From the NCBI RefSeq assembly GCF_000716445.1, contig NZ_JNWK01000011.1:62001-126000 (forward strand): 64,000 nucleotides of DNA. The letters are read 5' to 3'. The translations under genes and the position numbers were made by a program. The notes beneath the pieces are model-generated. The model made no database searches. It was given only the letters and a program-made list of their open reading frames with translations, and was not told the DNA's origin. This document shows positions 1 through 8,388 of the stretch, piece after piece. How positions within the stretch are numbered: position 1 is the first letter of the stretch; each line of letters opens with the position of its first letter. This DNA is from Streptomyces wedmorensis. GTDB lineage: Bacteria > Actinomycetota > Actinomycetes > Streptomycetales > Streptomycetaceae.

Positions 1-51
1 TTGGTGGGGTGTTCTCACGTGTTCCTGGGCCGTCTGGCGCTCCTGTCTCAT
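1..51 (-). CDS. tilS: Start of tRNA(Ile)-lysidine synthase TilS (partial, probable)
   Basis: An ATG reads leftward from position 51 and its first bases overlap the TGA of the metalloprotease gene in an ATGA junction. The frame stays open for 17 codons to the window edge. The peptide is too short to recognise by itself. The call rests on gene order I remember for streptomycetes (D,D-carboxypeptidase, DUF2342 metalloprotease, tilS, hpt, ftsH). TilS puts lysidine on C34 of tRNA-Ile(CAU). A GTG inside these codons could be the true start. Confidence 0.5.
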   Translation of the reverse strand, partial: MRQERQTAQEHVRTPHQ

Positions 52-1187
52 GAGTCTGCCTTACGGTGCACCCTCGCGATCCAGTCGGCGGGTGCGGCGA
101 TCTCCGACTTGGTGGGGAGCGTGTTGGGCGAGGTCCACACGCGGTTGAAGCCGTCCATGCCGACCTGGTCGACGACGGCCCGGACGAAGCGTTCGCCGTC
201 GCGGTACTGGCGGAGTTTGGCGTCGAGGCCGAGGAGCTTGCGCAGGGCGAGGTCGAGGCGGGAGGCGCCGCGTGCGCGGCGTTCCTTGAACTTCTCGCGG
301 ATCTCGGCGACGGAGGGCACGACCTGCGGTCCGACGCCGTCCATGACGTAGTCGGCGTGGCCTTCGAGGAGGGACATGACGGCGGTGAGGCGGCCGAGGA
401 TCTCGCGCTGCTCGGGGGTCTGGACGAGTTCGACGAAGGAGGGGGACGGTTCGCCCTCCTCGGCGTCGGGGCGGCCGCCGGCGAGGGTCTGGGCTGCTTC
501 GCGGAGCCGTTCGACGACGGTGCCGGGGTCGACGTCGGTGGCGCTGAGGAACGACTGGATTTCGCCCTGGAGGTGGTCGCGGAGCCAGGGGACGGCGGTG
601 AACTGGGTGCGGTGGGTCTCCTCGTGGAGGCAGACCCAGAGCCGGAAGTCGTGCGGGGAGACGTCGAGTTCGCGTTCGACGTGGACGATGTTGGGGGCGA
701 CGAGGAGGAGGCGTCCGCCGCCTTCGCCGCCGCCCGGGAGGTCGCGGGTGACGGGGGCGAAGGTCTCGTACTGGCCGAGGATGCGGGAGGCGAGGAACGA
801 CAGCAGCATGCCGAGCTCGACGCCGGTGACCTTGCCGCCGAGGGCGCCGATGACGGCGTTGCCGGGGGTGCCGGCGCGGCGGTCCTGCATCTTGCCGAGG
901 AGCGGGGTGAGGAGTTCGCGGAAGCCGGCGACGTTGGCCTTGATCCAGCCGGCGCGGTCGACGACGAGGACGGGGGTGTCGTGCGGTTCGACGCCTTCGG
1001 GGATCATCCGCGTGAAGGCGCGGACGTGTTCCTCGGACGCCTTGGCGTGCCTGCGGAGTTCGGCGACGACCTCGCGGGCTTCGTCGCGGCTGACTTCGGG
1101 TCCGGGCCGCACGAGGCGGGTCGCGGTCGCGACCGCGAGGTTCCAGTCGACCATCCCGGATGTGCCTGCGCCACCGATGCTCGTCAT
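48..1187 (-). CDS. Zinc-dependent metalloprotease, DUF2342 family
   Basis: 379 aa. A zincin-type HExxH motif is visible (H188-E189-E-T-H192) with surrounding sequence typical of the DUF2342 family, often labelled 'coenzyme F420 biosynthesis associated'. The family is widespread in actinobacteria and its substrate is, as far as I know, undefined. No signal peptide is seen, so a cytoplasmic enzyme is expected. It lies between a D,D-carboxypeptidase gene upstream and tilS downstream, with an ATGA stop/start overlap that suggests translational coupling to tilS. The start is the first ATG; no strong ribosome-binding site precedes it, and an ATG at 1154 is an alternative. Family assignment is good, function is not. 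Confidence 0.85.
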   Translation of the reverse strand: MTSIGGAGTSGMVDWNLAVATATRLVRPGPEVSRDEAREVVAELRRHAKASEEHVRAFTRMIPEGVEPHDTPVLVVDRAGWIKANVAGFRELLTPLLGKMQDRRAGTPGNAVIGALGGKVTGVELGMLLSFLASRILGQYETFAPVTRDLPGGGEGGGRLLLVAPNIVHVERELDVSPHDFRLWVCLHEETHRTQFTAVPWLRDHLQGEIQSFLSATDVDPGTVVERLREAAQTLAGGRPDAEEGEPSPSFVELVQTPEQREILGRLTAVMSLLEGHADYVMDGVGPQVVPSVAEIREKFKERRARGASRLDLALRKLLGLDAKLRQYRDGERFVRAVVDQVGMDGFNRVWTSPNTLPTKSEIAAPADWIARVHRKADS

Positions 1188-1258
1188 GCGTCAACCGTAC
1201 GGTCTCGGCGCCGGATCGGTGTCGGTTCGGTGCGGGTCGTCGGTGGTCCGGGCCGGTG

Positions 1259-2656
1259 TCAGCCGCTTTCCGCGAGTGCCGTGGAGAGCCGGTCGAGGGC
1301 GGGCTGGGCTTCGTACGGGGAGGGGGTGCGGCCGGCGAGGAAGGCGAAGGCGAGGAGGCGGCCGTCGGGGGTGACGACAGTGCCGGCGAGCGTGTTGACG
1401 CCCGTGAGGGTGCCGGTCTTGGCGCGGACGAGTCCGGCGCCCGGTGAGCCCGTGTCGTAGCGCCCTGCGAGGGTGCCGGTGAAGCCGCCGACGGGGAGGC
1501 CGGTGAGGAGGGGGCGCAGGGCGGGGCGGGTGGGGTCGGCCGCGCGGGTGAGGAGGCCGGTGAGGAGGGTGGCGGAGACCCGGTCGCGGCGGTCGAGGCC
1601 GCTGCCGTCGGCGAAGCGGGCTCCGGTGACGGGCAGGCCGAGCCGGGCGATCTCGTCGCGTACGGCCCGCTCGGCGCCCTGGAAGCTGGCGGGGCGCTTG
1701 TGGGCGAGGGCGGTCTGCCGGGCGAGGGCTTCGGCGAGGTCGTTGTCGCTGTGGGTGAGGGTGCGCTCGGCGAGGTCGGCGAGGGGTGCGGAGTACGTGC
1801 GGGCGAGGGGGTCGGCCTTCGGGGCGCGGCCGGGTTCGGGGTCGCCGGTGACCTGGACGCCGTTGCGGGCGAGGAGGCCTGCGAAGGTCCTGGCGGTGTC
1901 GCCCGCGGGGTCGGCGGTGCGGGGTGCGGGGCCGCTGCGGCTGTCGTCGAGGCGGCCTTCGTCGGTCATGAGGGCGACGACGGGGGCGATGTTCTCGTTG
2001 GGGCCGATGGGGTGGAGCTCGGGGCCCTGGTAGAGGTGCGTGTCGTAGGTGAGGCGTACGGAGGTGTGGCCCCGCTTCGTGAGGGCGCGGGCGGTGTCGG
2101 CGGCGAGGGCGGCCAGGCGGGCCGGGTCGAGGGTGGGGTCGCCGCCGCCGGTGAGGGTGACGGTGCGGCCGTCGGGGGCGGCGGTGACGGTGGTGGCGAT
2201 GCGGTGGTCGGTGCCGAGGGCGGAGAGCGCGGCGGCGACGGTGGCGATCTTGACCGTGGAGGCGGGGGTCATCGGGGTGCCGGCGCCTTCGCCGTACAGC
2301 TGCCGGCCGGTGGCCGTGTCGACGACGGAGGCGGTGCGGAGCGGGCCGAGGCCGGGGTCGGCGAGGAGCGGGACGAGGGCGGCGGCGAGGTCGGCGGGGC
2401 GTCCGGCGGGTGCCGGGGCGTGCAGGGCGGTGAGGACGCCGGGGGCGCTGGGCGCGGGGGCGGGTCGGCGGGGTGCGGCGGGGGCGGGGGCGGGGGCGTG
2501 ACGCGTGCCACCCGCCGCGGGGGCGGCGGCGCGGGCCCGCTCGGCCGTACGCTGACCTCCGTCCCAAGGTCCGGCCGCGGTCACCGCCACGGCCGCCAGG
2601 ACGAGTCCGAGGGCGGCGGAGCCCGCCGTGAGCTGCCACGTTCTCGGCTGCGGCAT
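1259..2656 (-). CDS. dacB: D-alanyl-D-alanine carboxypeptidase/endopeptidase, PBP4 (class C) type
   Basis: 465 aa from an ATG at 2656. The frame stays open 18 codons further upstream, but the chosen start is followed directly by a hydrophobic export segment (about residues 7-25) and an Ala/Pro-rich linker. All three penicilloyl-serine transferase motifs are present: S133-T-V-K136, S303-D-N305 and K413-T-G415. The spacing with a large insert between the first two motifs is that of PBP4/DacB. Such enzymes trim or cleave peptidoglycan cross-links outside the membrane. It is divergent from ppa and reads toward the metalloprotease. Confidence 0.93.
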   Translation of the reverse strand: MPQPRTWQLTAGSAALGLVLAAVAVTAAGPWDGGQRTAERARAAAPAAGGTRHAPAPAPAAPRRPAPAPSAPGVLTALHAPAPAGRPADLAAALVPLLADPGLGPLRTASVVDTATGRQLYGEGAGTPMTPASTVKIATVAAALSALGTDHRIATTVTAAPDGRTVTLTGGGDPTLDPARLAALAADTARALTKRGHTSVRLTYDTHLYQGPELHPIGPNENIAPVVALMTDEGRLDDSRSGPAPRTADPAGDTARTFAGLLARNGVQVTGDPEPGRAPKADPLARTYSAPLADLAERTLTHSDNDLAEALARQTALAHKRPASFQGAERAVRDEIARLGLPVTGARFADGSGLDRRDRVSATLLTGLLTRAADPTRPALRPLLTGLPVGGFTGTLAGRYDTGSPGAGLVRAKTGTLTGVNTLAGTVVTPDGRLLAFAFLAGRTPSPYEAQPALDRLSTALAESG

Positions 2657-2679
2657 CTGCTGACCAGCCCCTTTCGCGA

Positions 2680-2695
2680 TCACACACGTGCGTGA
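2680..2695. promoter_or_regulatory. Near-perfect 16-bp palindrome between dacB and ppa
   Basis: The sequence TCACACACGTGCGTGA is a dyad with 7 of 8 matched positions per arm around a central CACGTG. It sits in the short divergent region about 25 bases before the dacB start and 65 before the ppa start, where a shared regulator could act. No regulator is known to me for this site; operator function is inference from position and symmetry. Confidence 0.3.
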
Positions 2696-2759
2696 GGGAC
2701 ACTTAATCACCGCGCGTCGTCGCGAGCAGTCACTTGTGTTGATTCAGGAGGAGCCACCC

Positions 2760-3251
2760 GTGGAGTTCGACGTTCTCATCGAGATCCCCAAGGGATCGCG
2801 TAACAAGTACGAGGTCGACCACGAGACCGGTCGCATCCGTCTGGACCGTCGTCTCTTCACGTCGACGGCCTACCCGACCGACTACGGCTACGTCGAGAAC
2901 ACCCTGGGTGAGGACGGCGACCCGCTGGACGCGCTCGTCATCCTCGACGAGCCCACCTTCCCGGGCTGCCTGATCAAGTGCCGCGCCATCGGCATGTTCC
3001 GCATGACGGACGAGGCCGGCGGCGACGACAAGCTGCTGTGCGTCCCGGCGACGGACCCGCGCATGGAGCACCTGCGCGACATCCACCACGTGGCCGAGTT
3101 CGACCGCCTGGAGATCCAGCACTTCTTCGAGGTCTACAAGGACCTGGAGCCCGGCAAGTCCGTCGAGGGCGCCGACTGGGTCGGTCGCGCCGAGGCCGAG
3201 GCCGAGATCGAGAAGTCGTACGCGCGCGCGAAGGAGCAGGGCGGCCACTGA
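2760..3251 (+). CDS. ppa: Inorganic pyrophosphatase (family I)
   Basis: 163 aa from GTG at 2760, preceded by an AGGAGGA ribosome-binding site. The reading frame stays open further upstream, but family I enzymes begin with the MEFDV-type sequence seen here. The signature [10 protein letters not shown], carrying the metal-binding aspartates, is intact, as are the [11 protein letters not shown]-terminal active-site residues. It hydrolyses PPi from biosynthetic reactions such as tRNA charging and nucleic-acid synthesis. It is cytoplasmic, and the family forms hexamers in bacteria. The gene ends just before a strong hairpin, so it is probably transcribed alone. Confidence 0.97.
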   Translation: MEFDVLIEIPKGSRNKYEVDHETGRIRLDRRLFTSTAYPTDYGYVENTLGEDGDPLDALVILDEPTFPGCLIKCRAIGMFRMTDEAGGDDKLLCVPATDPRMEHLRDIHHVAEFDRLEIQHFFEVYKDLEPGKSVEGADWVGRAEAEAEIEKSYARAKEQGGH

Positions 3252-3274
3252 GCCCCCGCTGTCGTGATCGTGTG

Positions 3275-3306
3275 AAGGCGGTGCACCTCTCCGGGTGTAC
3301 CGCCTT
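3275..3306 (+). terminator. Rho-independent-like terminator after ppa
   Basis: A 13-bp stem (one G-T wobble; arm AAGGCGGTGCACC) closes a 6-base loop 23 bases after the ppa stop and is followed by TTTCG. It separates ppa from the ThrE-like gene. Confidence 0.8.
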
Positions 3307-3367
3307 TCGCACGTCCGTCGCACCTTCATACTGGAATTCACGATTCCCTGGGGATGAGGCGGAGAGA

Positions 3368-5023
3368 GTGGTGGCGGAGCCGGAGGGCCCCGAGGAGGCT
3401 CCGGAGGACCGGAAGCCTCAGTCGGACGAGGCGCGGAGCGCGTTCGTGCCGCCGGCCGGGGTGGAGAAGCCCGCACCGCCCGAGGAGGAGCATCCGACCT
3501 CCGAGTTCTCGCTGCCGGCCGGTCTGACGGCGGAGCCGCCGCAGGACCAGGAGGGTTCGGCGTTCGCGCCGCCGGCCACGTATTCGTCGAAGACCTCGCC
3601 GCCCGTGTTCACGCCGGCGTACGGGATCCCCCTGGTGCGGATCTCGCAGGACGCGCCGTGGCAGGACCGGATGCGGACCATGCTGCGGCTGCCGGTGCAC
3701 GAGCGGCCGGTGCCGGAGGCCCGCAAGGAGGACGAGTCGGGGCCGTCGGTGCCGCGCGTGCTCGACCTGACCCTGCGCATCGGCGAGCTGCTGCTCGCGG
3801 GCGGGGAGGGCGCCGAGGACGTCGAGGCGGCGATGTTCGCCATCTGCCGCTCGTACGGTCTCGACCGGGTGGAGCCGACGGTCACGTTCACCCTGCTGTC
3901 CGTCACGTACCAGCCGTCGCTCGTGGACGACCCGATCACGGCGAACCGGACGGTACGGCGCCGGGGCACGGACTACACGCGGCTCGCGGCGGTGTACCAG
4001 CTGCTCGCGGACATCAACGCGCGGGCCCACGAGGTGTCACCGGAGGAGGCGTACCGGCGGCTGGCGGAGATACGGCGGAACCGGCATCCGTATCCGGGGT
4101 GGGTGCTGACGGCGGCGGCGGGTGTCCTCGCCGGCGCGGCCTCGGTGCTGCTCGGCGGCGGTCCGACGGTGTTCTTCGTGGCGGCGCTCGGCGCGGTGCT
4201 CGGCGACCGGCTCGCGTGGCTGTGCGCGGGGCGGGGGCTGCCGGAGTTCTACCAGTTCCTGGTGGCGGCGATGCCGCCGGCGGCGATGGGGGTGCTCCTG
4301 ACGCTGCTGCACGCGGATCTGCGGCCGTCGGCGGTGATCACCGGTGGGCTGTTCGCGCTGATTCCGGGGCGGGCGCTCGTGGCGGCCGTGCAGGACGGTC
4401 TGACCGGTTTCTACATCACGGCCTCGGCCCGGCTCCTGGAGGTGGCGTACTTCTTCGTCGCGATCGTGGTGGGCGTGCTGTCGGTGCTGTACGTCGCCGT
4501 GCAGTTCGACGCTCAGCTGAACCCGGAGGGGGCGCTGCGGGCGGTGGAGCGGCCGGTGACGCAGATCCTGGCGTCGATGGTGCTGTGCGCGACCTTCGCG
4601 ATCCTGTTGCAGCAGTCGCGGTCGACGGTGCTGTTCGCGACGCTGAACGGCGGGGTCGCCTGGGTGATCTACGCGTCGATCGCGGTGACCGCGGAGGCCT
4701 CGACGGTGATGGCGACGGCTGTGGCGGCCGGCCTGGTCGGGCTCTTCGGGCAGCTGATCGCCCGCTACCACCACACCTCGTCGCTCCCGTACGTGACGGC
4801 GGCGATCGGCCCGCTGCTGCCGGGTTCCGCGACGTACTTCGGGGTGCTCGCGATCGCCCAGAACAACCTGGACCAGGGCTTCGCCTCGCTGGCGAAGGCG
4901 GCGGCCCTGGCCCTGGCGATCGCGATCGGGGTGAACCTCGGGAGCGAGCTGGCCCGGCTCTTCATGCAGGCGCCCGGCGCGGCAGCGGCACGCCGGGCGG
5001 CGAAGCGGACCCGAGGCTTCTAG
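3368..5023 (+). CDS. Threonine/serine exporter family membrane protein (ThrE/DUF1212)
   Basis: 551 aa from the tandem GTG codons at 3368/3371, preceded by GGCGGAGAGA. The first ~130 residues are Pro/Glu-rich and probably disordered in the cytosol. They are followed by the DUF1212 domain (starting LDLTLRIGELLLAGG) and about ten hydrophobic segments, the ThrE layout first described in Corynebacterium glutamicum. Expected role: export of threonine/serine or small peptides across the plasma membrane. It is monocistronic, between the ppa terminator and a long perfect hairpin. The long acidic N-terminus is longer than in classical ThrE but common in streptomycete copies. Substrate not shown by sequence. 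Confidence 0.88.
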   Translation: MVAEPEGPEEAPEDRKPQSDEARSAFVPPAGVEKPAPPEEEHPTSEFSLPAGLTAEPPQDQEGSAFAPPATYSSKTSPPVFTPAYGIPLVRISQDAPWQDRMRTMLRLPVHERPVPEARKEDESGPSVPRVLDLTLRIGELLLAGGEGAEDVEAAMFAICRSYGLDRVEPTVTFTLLSVTYQPSLVDDPITANRTVRRRGTDYTRLAAVYQLLADINARAHEVSPEEAYRRLAEIRRNRHPYPGWVLTAAAGVLAGAASVLLGGGPTVFFVAALGAVLGDRLAWLCAGRGLPEFYQFLVAAMPPAAMGVLLTLLHADLRPSAVITGGLFALIPGRALVAAVQDGLTGFYITASARLLEVAYFFVAIVVGVLSVLYVAVQFDAQLNPEGALRAVERPVTQILASMVLCATFAILLQQSRSTVLFATLNGGVAWVIYASIAVTAEASTVMATAVAAGLVGLFGQLIARYHHTSSLPYVTAAIGPLLPGSATYFGVLAIAQNNLDQGFASLAKAAALALAIAIGVNLGSELARLFMQAPGAAAARRAAKRTRGF

Positions 5024-5044
5024 GGCCCGTCCGGAACGTAGCGC

Positions 5045-5090
5045 CGCAAGCCCGGAGGGCAGGACCTGGGTCCTGCCCTCCGGGCTTGCG
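5045..5090. terminator. 22-bp perfect hairpin between convergent genes
   Basis: Arms of 22 bp (left arm starts CGCAAGCCCGGAGGGCAGG) match perfectly with only TG between them, so a tetraloop is likely in RNA. It lies between the 3' ends of the rightward ThrE-like gene and the leftward DedA gene, so a bidirectional terminator is the natural reading. It lacks a clear U tract, as is common in streptomycetes. Confidence 0.8.
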
Positions 5091-5100
5091 TCTCGGGTCC

Positions 5101-5160
5101 TGCGGCTCGGGTCCTGTCCGGCCTGCGGCTCGGATCCTGTCCGGCCTGCGGCTCGGGTCC
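5101..5160. repeat. Tandem 23-bp repeat, 2.6 copies
   Basis: Units beginning TGCGGCTCGG start at 5101, 5124 and 5147. The first two differ by one base and the third is truncated. They fill the space between the hairpin and the DedA stop codon. No function is apparent; slippage expansion in a spacer is the simplest explanation. Confidence 0.75.
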
Positions 5161-5195
5161 GCGGGCTGTCGGCCCGCGGGGCCCGGGCCTTCCGG

Positions 5196-5900
5196 TCAGC
5201 GCTTGGCGTGGCGGCCGCCGCGGGGCGATCCGGGGTTCGGGGTGCCGGGGGCGTCGTGGTCGTCGGCGTCCTGGGCCTTCTTGGACTGGGAGCGGGCGCG
5301 GAGGAGCTCGATGACGACCGGGATCACGGAGATCAGGACGATGCCGACGAGGATCATCTCGATGTGGCGGTGGACGAACTCGACCTTGCCGAGGGAGGCG
5401 CCGAGCAGGGTCACGCCGGCGCCCCACAGCACGCCGCCGATGATGTTGAACGTGATGAACGAGCGGTAGTTCATCCGGCTGACACCGGCGATGATCGGCG
5501 TGAACGTCCGCACGATGGGGACGAAGCGGGCCAGGATCAGCGACTTCGGGCCGTGCTTCTCGAAGAACGCGTGCGCCTTCTCGACGTTCTCCTGCTTGAA
5601 CAGCTTGGAGTCGGGCCGCTTGAAGAGGGACGGGCCGACCTTCCGGCCGAAGAGGTAGCCGACCTGGTCGCCCACGACGGCGGCGAGCACCACCAGGGTG
5701 CACACCAGCCACAGCGGCGTGTCCAGCTTGCCGGTGGTGACGAGGAGGCCGGTGGTGAAGAGGAGCGAGTCGCCGGGCAGGAAGAACCCGATGAGAAGAC
5801 CGGACTCGGCGAAGACGATCACCAGGACACCGATCAGACCAAAGGTCTGGATCAGATAATCCGGGTCCAGCCAGCTCGGTCCGAGGGCAAGCGTGTTCAC
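5196..5900 (-). CDS. DedA-family membrane protein
   Basis: 234 aa. The N-terminal segment with F-A-E-S-G-L and the F(x)PGDSLLF motif, plus the later hydrophobic segments and the R-F-V-P-I-V-R-T motif (a DedA signature arginine region), identify the DedA/SNARE-associated (VTT) fold. Members are proton-dependent, and some flip polyprenyl phosphates or phospholipids across the membrane; which one applies here cannot be told. The C-terminus is charged and cytoplasmic. The gene is monocistronic and convergent with the ThrE-like gene. Start ATG at 5900. Confidence 0.9.
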   Translation of the reverse strand: MNTLALGPSWLDPDYLIQTFGLIGVLVIVFAESGLLIGFFLPGDSLLFTTGLLVTTGKLDTPLWLVCTLVVLAAVVGDQVGYLFGRKVGPSLFKRPDSKLFKQENVEKAHAFFEKHGPKSLILARFVPIVRTFTPIIAGVSRMNYRSFITFNIIGGVLWGAGVTLLGASLGKVEFVHRHIEMILVGIVLISVIPVVIELLRARSQSKKAQDADDHDAPGTPNPGSPRGGRHAKR

Positions 5901-6044
5901 GGGTTCCGGGCTCCTGCGGTCGGTGGGGGCATGGGGACGGCTGGTCCCAAGCTATCAACGCGGACCGGACGCCCCCGGTTCCACCCGGCTCCCACGGGAT
6001 GCGGACCCGGCTCCAGCGCCTGAGGGTGGGGGGTCAGGAGGTGC

Positions 6045-6419
6045 ATGCCGATGGGCATCGAGGAATACGGCGGCGGCCAGGGGCCGCAGCCCGACGTGCT
6101 GGTCGTGACCACGAACGACGTGCCGGGATACGAGGTCCGGCAGGTCCTCGGTGAGGTCTTCGGGCTCACCGTGCGCTCCCGCCATCTGGGCAGCCAGATC
6201 GGCGCGGGCCTGAAGTCGATGATCGGCGGGGAGCTGAAGGGCCTGACGAAGACCCTCGTGCAGACCCGCAACCAGGCGATGGAACGCCTGGTCGAGCAGG
6301 CCCGGGCGCGCGGCGCGAACGCCGTGCTGATGTTCCGCTTCGACGTGACCGAGGCGGCGGACGTCGGAACCGAGGTCTGCGCGTACGGCACCGCGGTCGT
6401 GATCGCGGAACGCGCCTGA
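6045..6419 (+). CDS. YbjQ/UPF0145 family protein
   Basis: 124 aa from ATG at 6045, with AGGAGG six bases upstream. An ATG two codons in is less well spaced. The G-L-T-V-R-S-R-H and A-R-A-R-G-A-N-A-V-L-M-F-R-F-D segments match the UPF0145/YbjQ fold (often named heavy-metal-binding domain), which forms pentamers. It is slightly longer than the ~105-residue family norm because of an acidic/Gly N-terminal extension. No cysteine-rich metal site is visible, so metal binding is family annotation only. Soluble, function unknown. Confidence 0.88.
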   Translation: MPMGIEEYGGGQGPQPDVLVVTTNDVPGYEVRQVLGEVFGLTVRSRHLGSQIGAGLKSMIGGELKGLTKTLVQTRNQAMERLVEQARARGANAVLMFRFDVTEAADVGTEVCAYGTAVVIAERA

Positions 6420-6507
6420 CGCGCCCCGGCGGGTGGCGGGGTCTGATCGCGCACGGCGCCGGCCACCCCGGACGGGTGGCCGGCCCCGGCTGCCGGCGCG
6501 TCGGGGG

Positions 6508-6901
6508 TCAGGCCGTGTGGCGGGCCGTGTTCGCCCGGACGGCTCCGAGGAGGTGCTCGGGGAGGCCGGGGTGGATGGACTCGTAGAAGGCGTGGAAGTT
6601 CTCGTCGGTGACGTACATCTCGGCGAGGCCTTCGCGGGTCTTCGGGTGGCACTCGAAGAACCAGGTGCTCCTGCGGGTCGGCGTGCGGGTCGTCGAGGAG
6701 GGCGGCGACCTCTTCGAGGGGGAAGCCGAGCTCCCGGTAGAACAGGATCTGCCGGAGCCGGTCGAGGTCCGCGTCGTCGTAGCGGCGGTGGCCCGCCGCG
6801 CTGCGGCCGCTCGGGGAGAGCAGCCCGATCGCGTCGTAGTGGTGCAGGGTGCGCACCGTGACCCCGGCGAGGCCGGCGACCCGTCCCACGGAGTGGTCCA
6901 T
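6508..6901 (-). pseudogene. tipA: tipA-like MerR regulator with internal deletion and frameshift
   Basis: The first ~80 codons from ATG 6901 encode an intact MerR DNA-binding domain (SVGRVAGLAGVTVRTLHHYD, then GHRRY and the LGFPLEEV dimer helix) very close to TipA. At about 6664-6668 the frame stops matching the family. The matching sequence continues in another frame with the extreme C-terminus of the TipAS drug-recognition domain (REGLAEMYV ... ANTARHTA), ending at 6508. About 110-120 residues that TipA normally has between these parts, including the thiopeptide-binding helices, are missing. In frame 1 translation would run on into antisense ybjQ. TipA-type proteins normally activate their own promoter on binding thiopeptides. 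I believe tipA sits at this location, near the glutamate decarboxylase gene, in S. coelicolor; here only a remnant is left. Confidence 0.8.
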
Positions 6902-6933
6902 CGGCGTTCCGCCCCCCTTTCTCTGTCGGTACG

Positions 6934-6957
6934 CGTGTCAGCTTCGGGCCTGACGCG
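6934..6957. promoter_or_regulatory. Dyad upstream of the tipA remnant and channel gene
   Basis: CGTGTCAG and CTGACGCG form an inverted repeat (7 of 8 matches) separated by 8 bases, 32 bases before the tipA-like start and about 70 bases before the divergent channel gene. Position and shape suit a MerR-type operator, but MerR promoters usually carry the dyad in a 19-bp spacer, and I could not place -35/-10 boxes with confidence. Confidence 0.35.
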
Positions 6958-7029
6958 ACGTGAGGTGCAAGTCCCGTTCGGCGCGAATCTCGGGATGTTA
7001 TGCGGCTTTTGCTCATTTATGGTGGGGCG

Positions 7030-8320
7030 GTGGCCACCGATCACGCTCCGCCCGCGCCGTCACCTTCCGCCCCCGAGAGCCAGCTGCGGCTGCTGCTGCC
7101 GCAGATCCTGCCCGCCCTTGTCGTGGGCGTGGCGGCGAGCCTGCTGTTCCTGGGGATCAGCGCCCTGGCGGAGCAATTCGAGGAGGTTCTGTGGGACGAC
7201 CTGCCGGACGCGCTCGGCATCGGCGGCTTCTCCTCCCTGTGGATGATCAGCATGCTCACGGCGACCGGCATCGCCGTGGGGCTCGTCGTGTGGAAGTTCC
7301 CCGGCCACGCCGGACCCGACCCCGCCGCCGAAGGGCTCGGCGGCGCGCCGTTCGCCCCCGCTGTGGTGCCGGGCCTCCTGGTGGCGAGCGTGTTCGGGCT
7401 GGCGGGCGGGGTCAGTCTCGGCCCCGAGAACCCGATCATCGCGGCGAACATCGCCCTCGCCTACTGGCTCGGCCGCAAGGCCCAGCCCTCGCTGCCCGGC
7501 GCGGCCTGGGTGGCCCTGGCCTCGGCCGCCACCATCGGCGCCCTGTTCGGTACGCCGGTGGCCGCCGCCCTCGTCCTCTCCGAGGCCCTGTCGGCCCAGC
7601 CGGGCCGCGGCTCCCTCTGGGACCGCCTCTTCGCCCCGCTCGTCGCCGCGGGCGCCGGCGCGATGACCGCCCAGCTGCTGTCCATACCCAGCTTCGACGT
7701 GGGGCTCCCGCCGCTGACCGATCCCGGTTTCGGCGATGTCCTCGCCGCGCTGGTCATCGCCTCCGCCGCCGCCGCCTTCGGCCTCGCCGCCTGCTACCTG
7801 TTCCCCTATGTCCACGCCTTCTTCCGGCGGCTGCGCCACCCCATGCTGATGCTTGCCCCTCGGCGGCCTCGTGCTGGGCCTGCTGGGCGCCCTCGGCGGG
7901 CACCTGACCCTCTTCAAGGGCCTCGCGGAGGTCAAGGAGCTGACCTCCTCGCTCGGCAGCTGGTCGTCCGGCGAACTCGCCACGTTCGCCGTGGTCAAAC
8001 TCCTGGCCCTGCTCGTCGCCGCCTCGTGCGGTTTCGTGGGCGGCCGGATCTTCCCCGCCGTGTTCATCGGGTCCTCGTTCGGGCTCCTCGCCCAGGCCCT
8101 CGTCCCCGAGGTCAACCCCGCGGTCGCCGTCTCCTCCGCCGTCCTCGGCGTCCTCCTCGCCACCACCCGGCAGGGCTGGATCAGCCTCTTCACGGGCGCC
8201 GTCCTCGCCGGCTTCCCAGAGGTCATCGCCCTGCTCTGCCTCGCCTCCCTCCCGGCCTGGCTGATCGTCACCGGCCGCCCCCAGCTCGAACTCGACCACC
8301 AAGGCCACGCCTTGCACTGA
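7030..8320 (+). pseudogene. ClC-type ion channel protein, broken by a +1 frameshift
   Basis: From GTG 7030 (or ATG 7000) the frame encodes a multi-span ClC-like protein with the GxxxGPE signature (G-V-S-L-G-P-E-N-P) and a second conserved glycine-rich turn (A-T-I-G-A-L-F-G-T-P). At about 7852-7855 the frame loses sense. The remaining half, including G-G-R-I-F-P-A-V-F-I-G, continues in another frame from a TTG at 7853 and ends at 8320. Removing one T from CTTG at 7852-7855 restores one 429-codon protein. The fault is either a recent mutation or a sequencing error. ClC-type channels next to glutamate decarboxylase fit a role in charge balance during acid stress. Without the repair, ribosomes would enter the decarboxylase frame. 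Confidence 0.82.
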
Positions 8321-8388
8321 CCTTGCCCCCCCGCCCACGGCCCTGCCCCTCGGGCAGCCCCGCCGCCACCGGACAGAAGGAGTCCCCC

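Noticed and set aside
5101..5160. CRISPR-like repeats (also 45580-45661 and 23723-23856)
   Set aside because: Units are directly adjacent without unique spacers, are imperfect, and no cas genes are present.
5897..6901. A full-length 334-aa MerR protein in one frame
   Set aside because: After ~80 codons the frame is the antisense of ybjQ and does not match any MerR effector domain.
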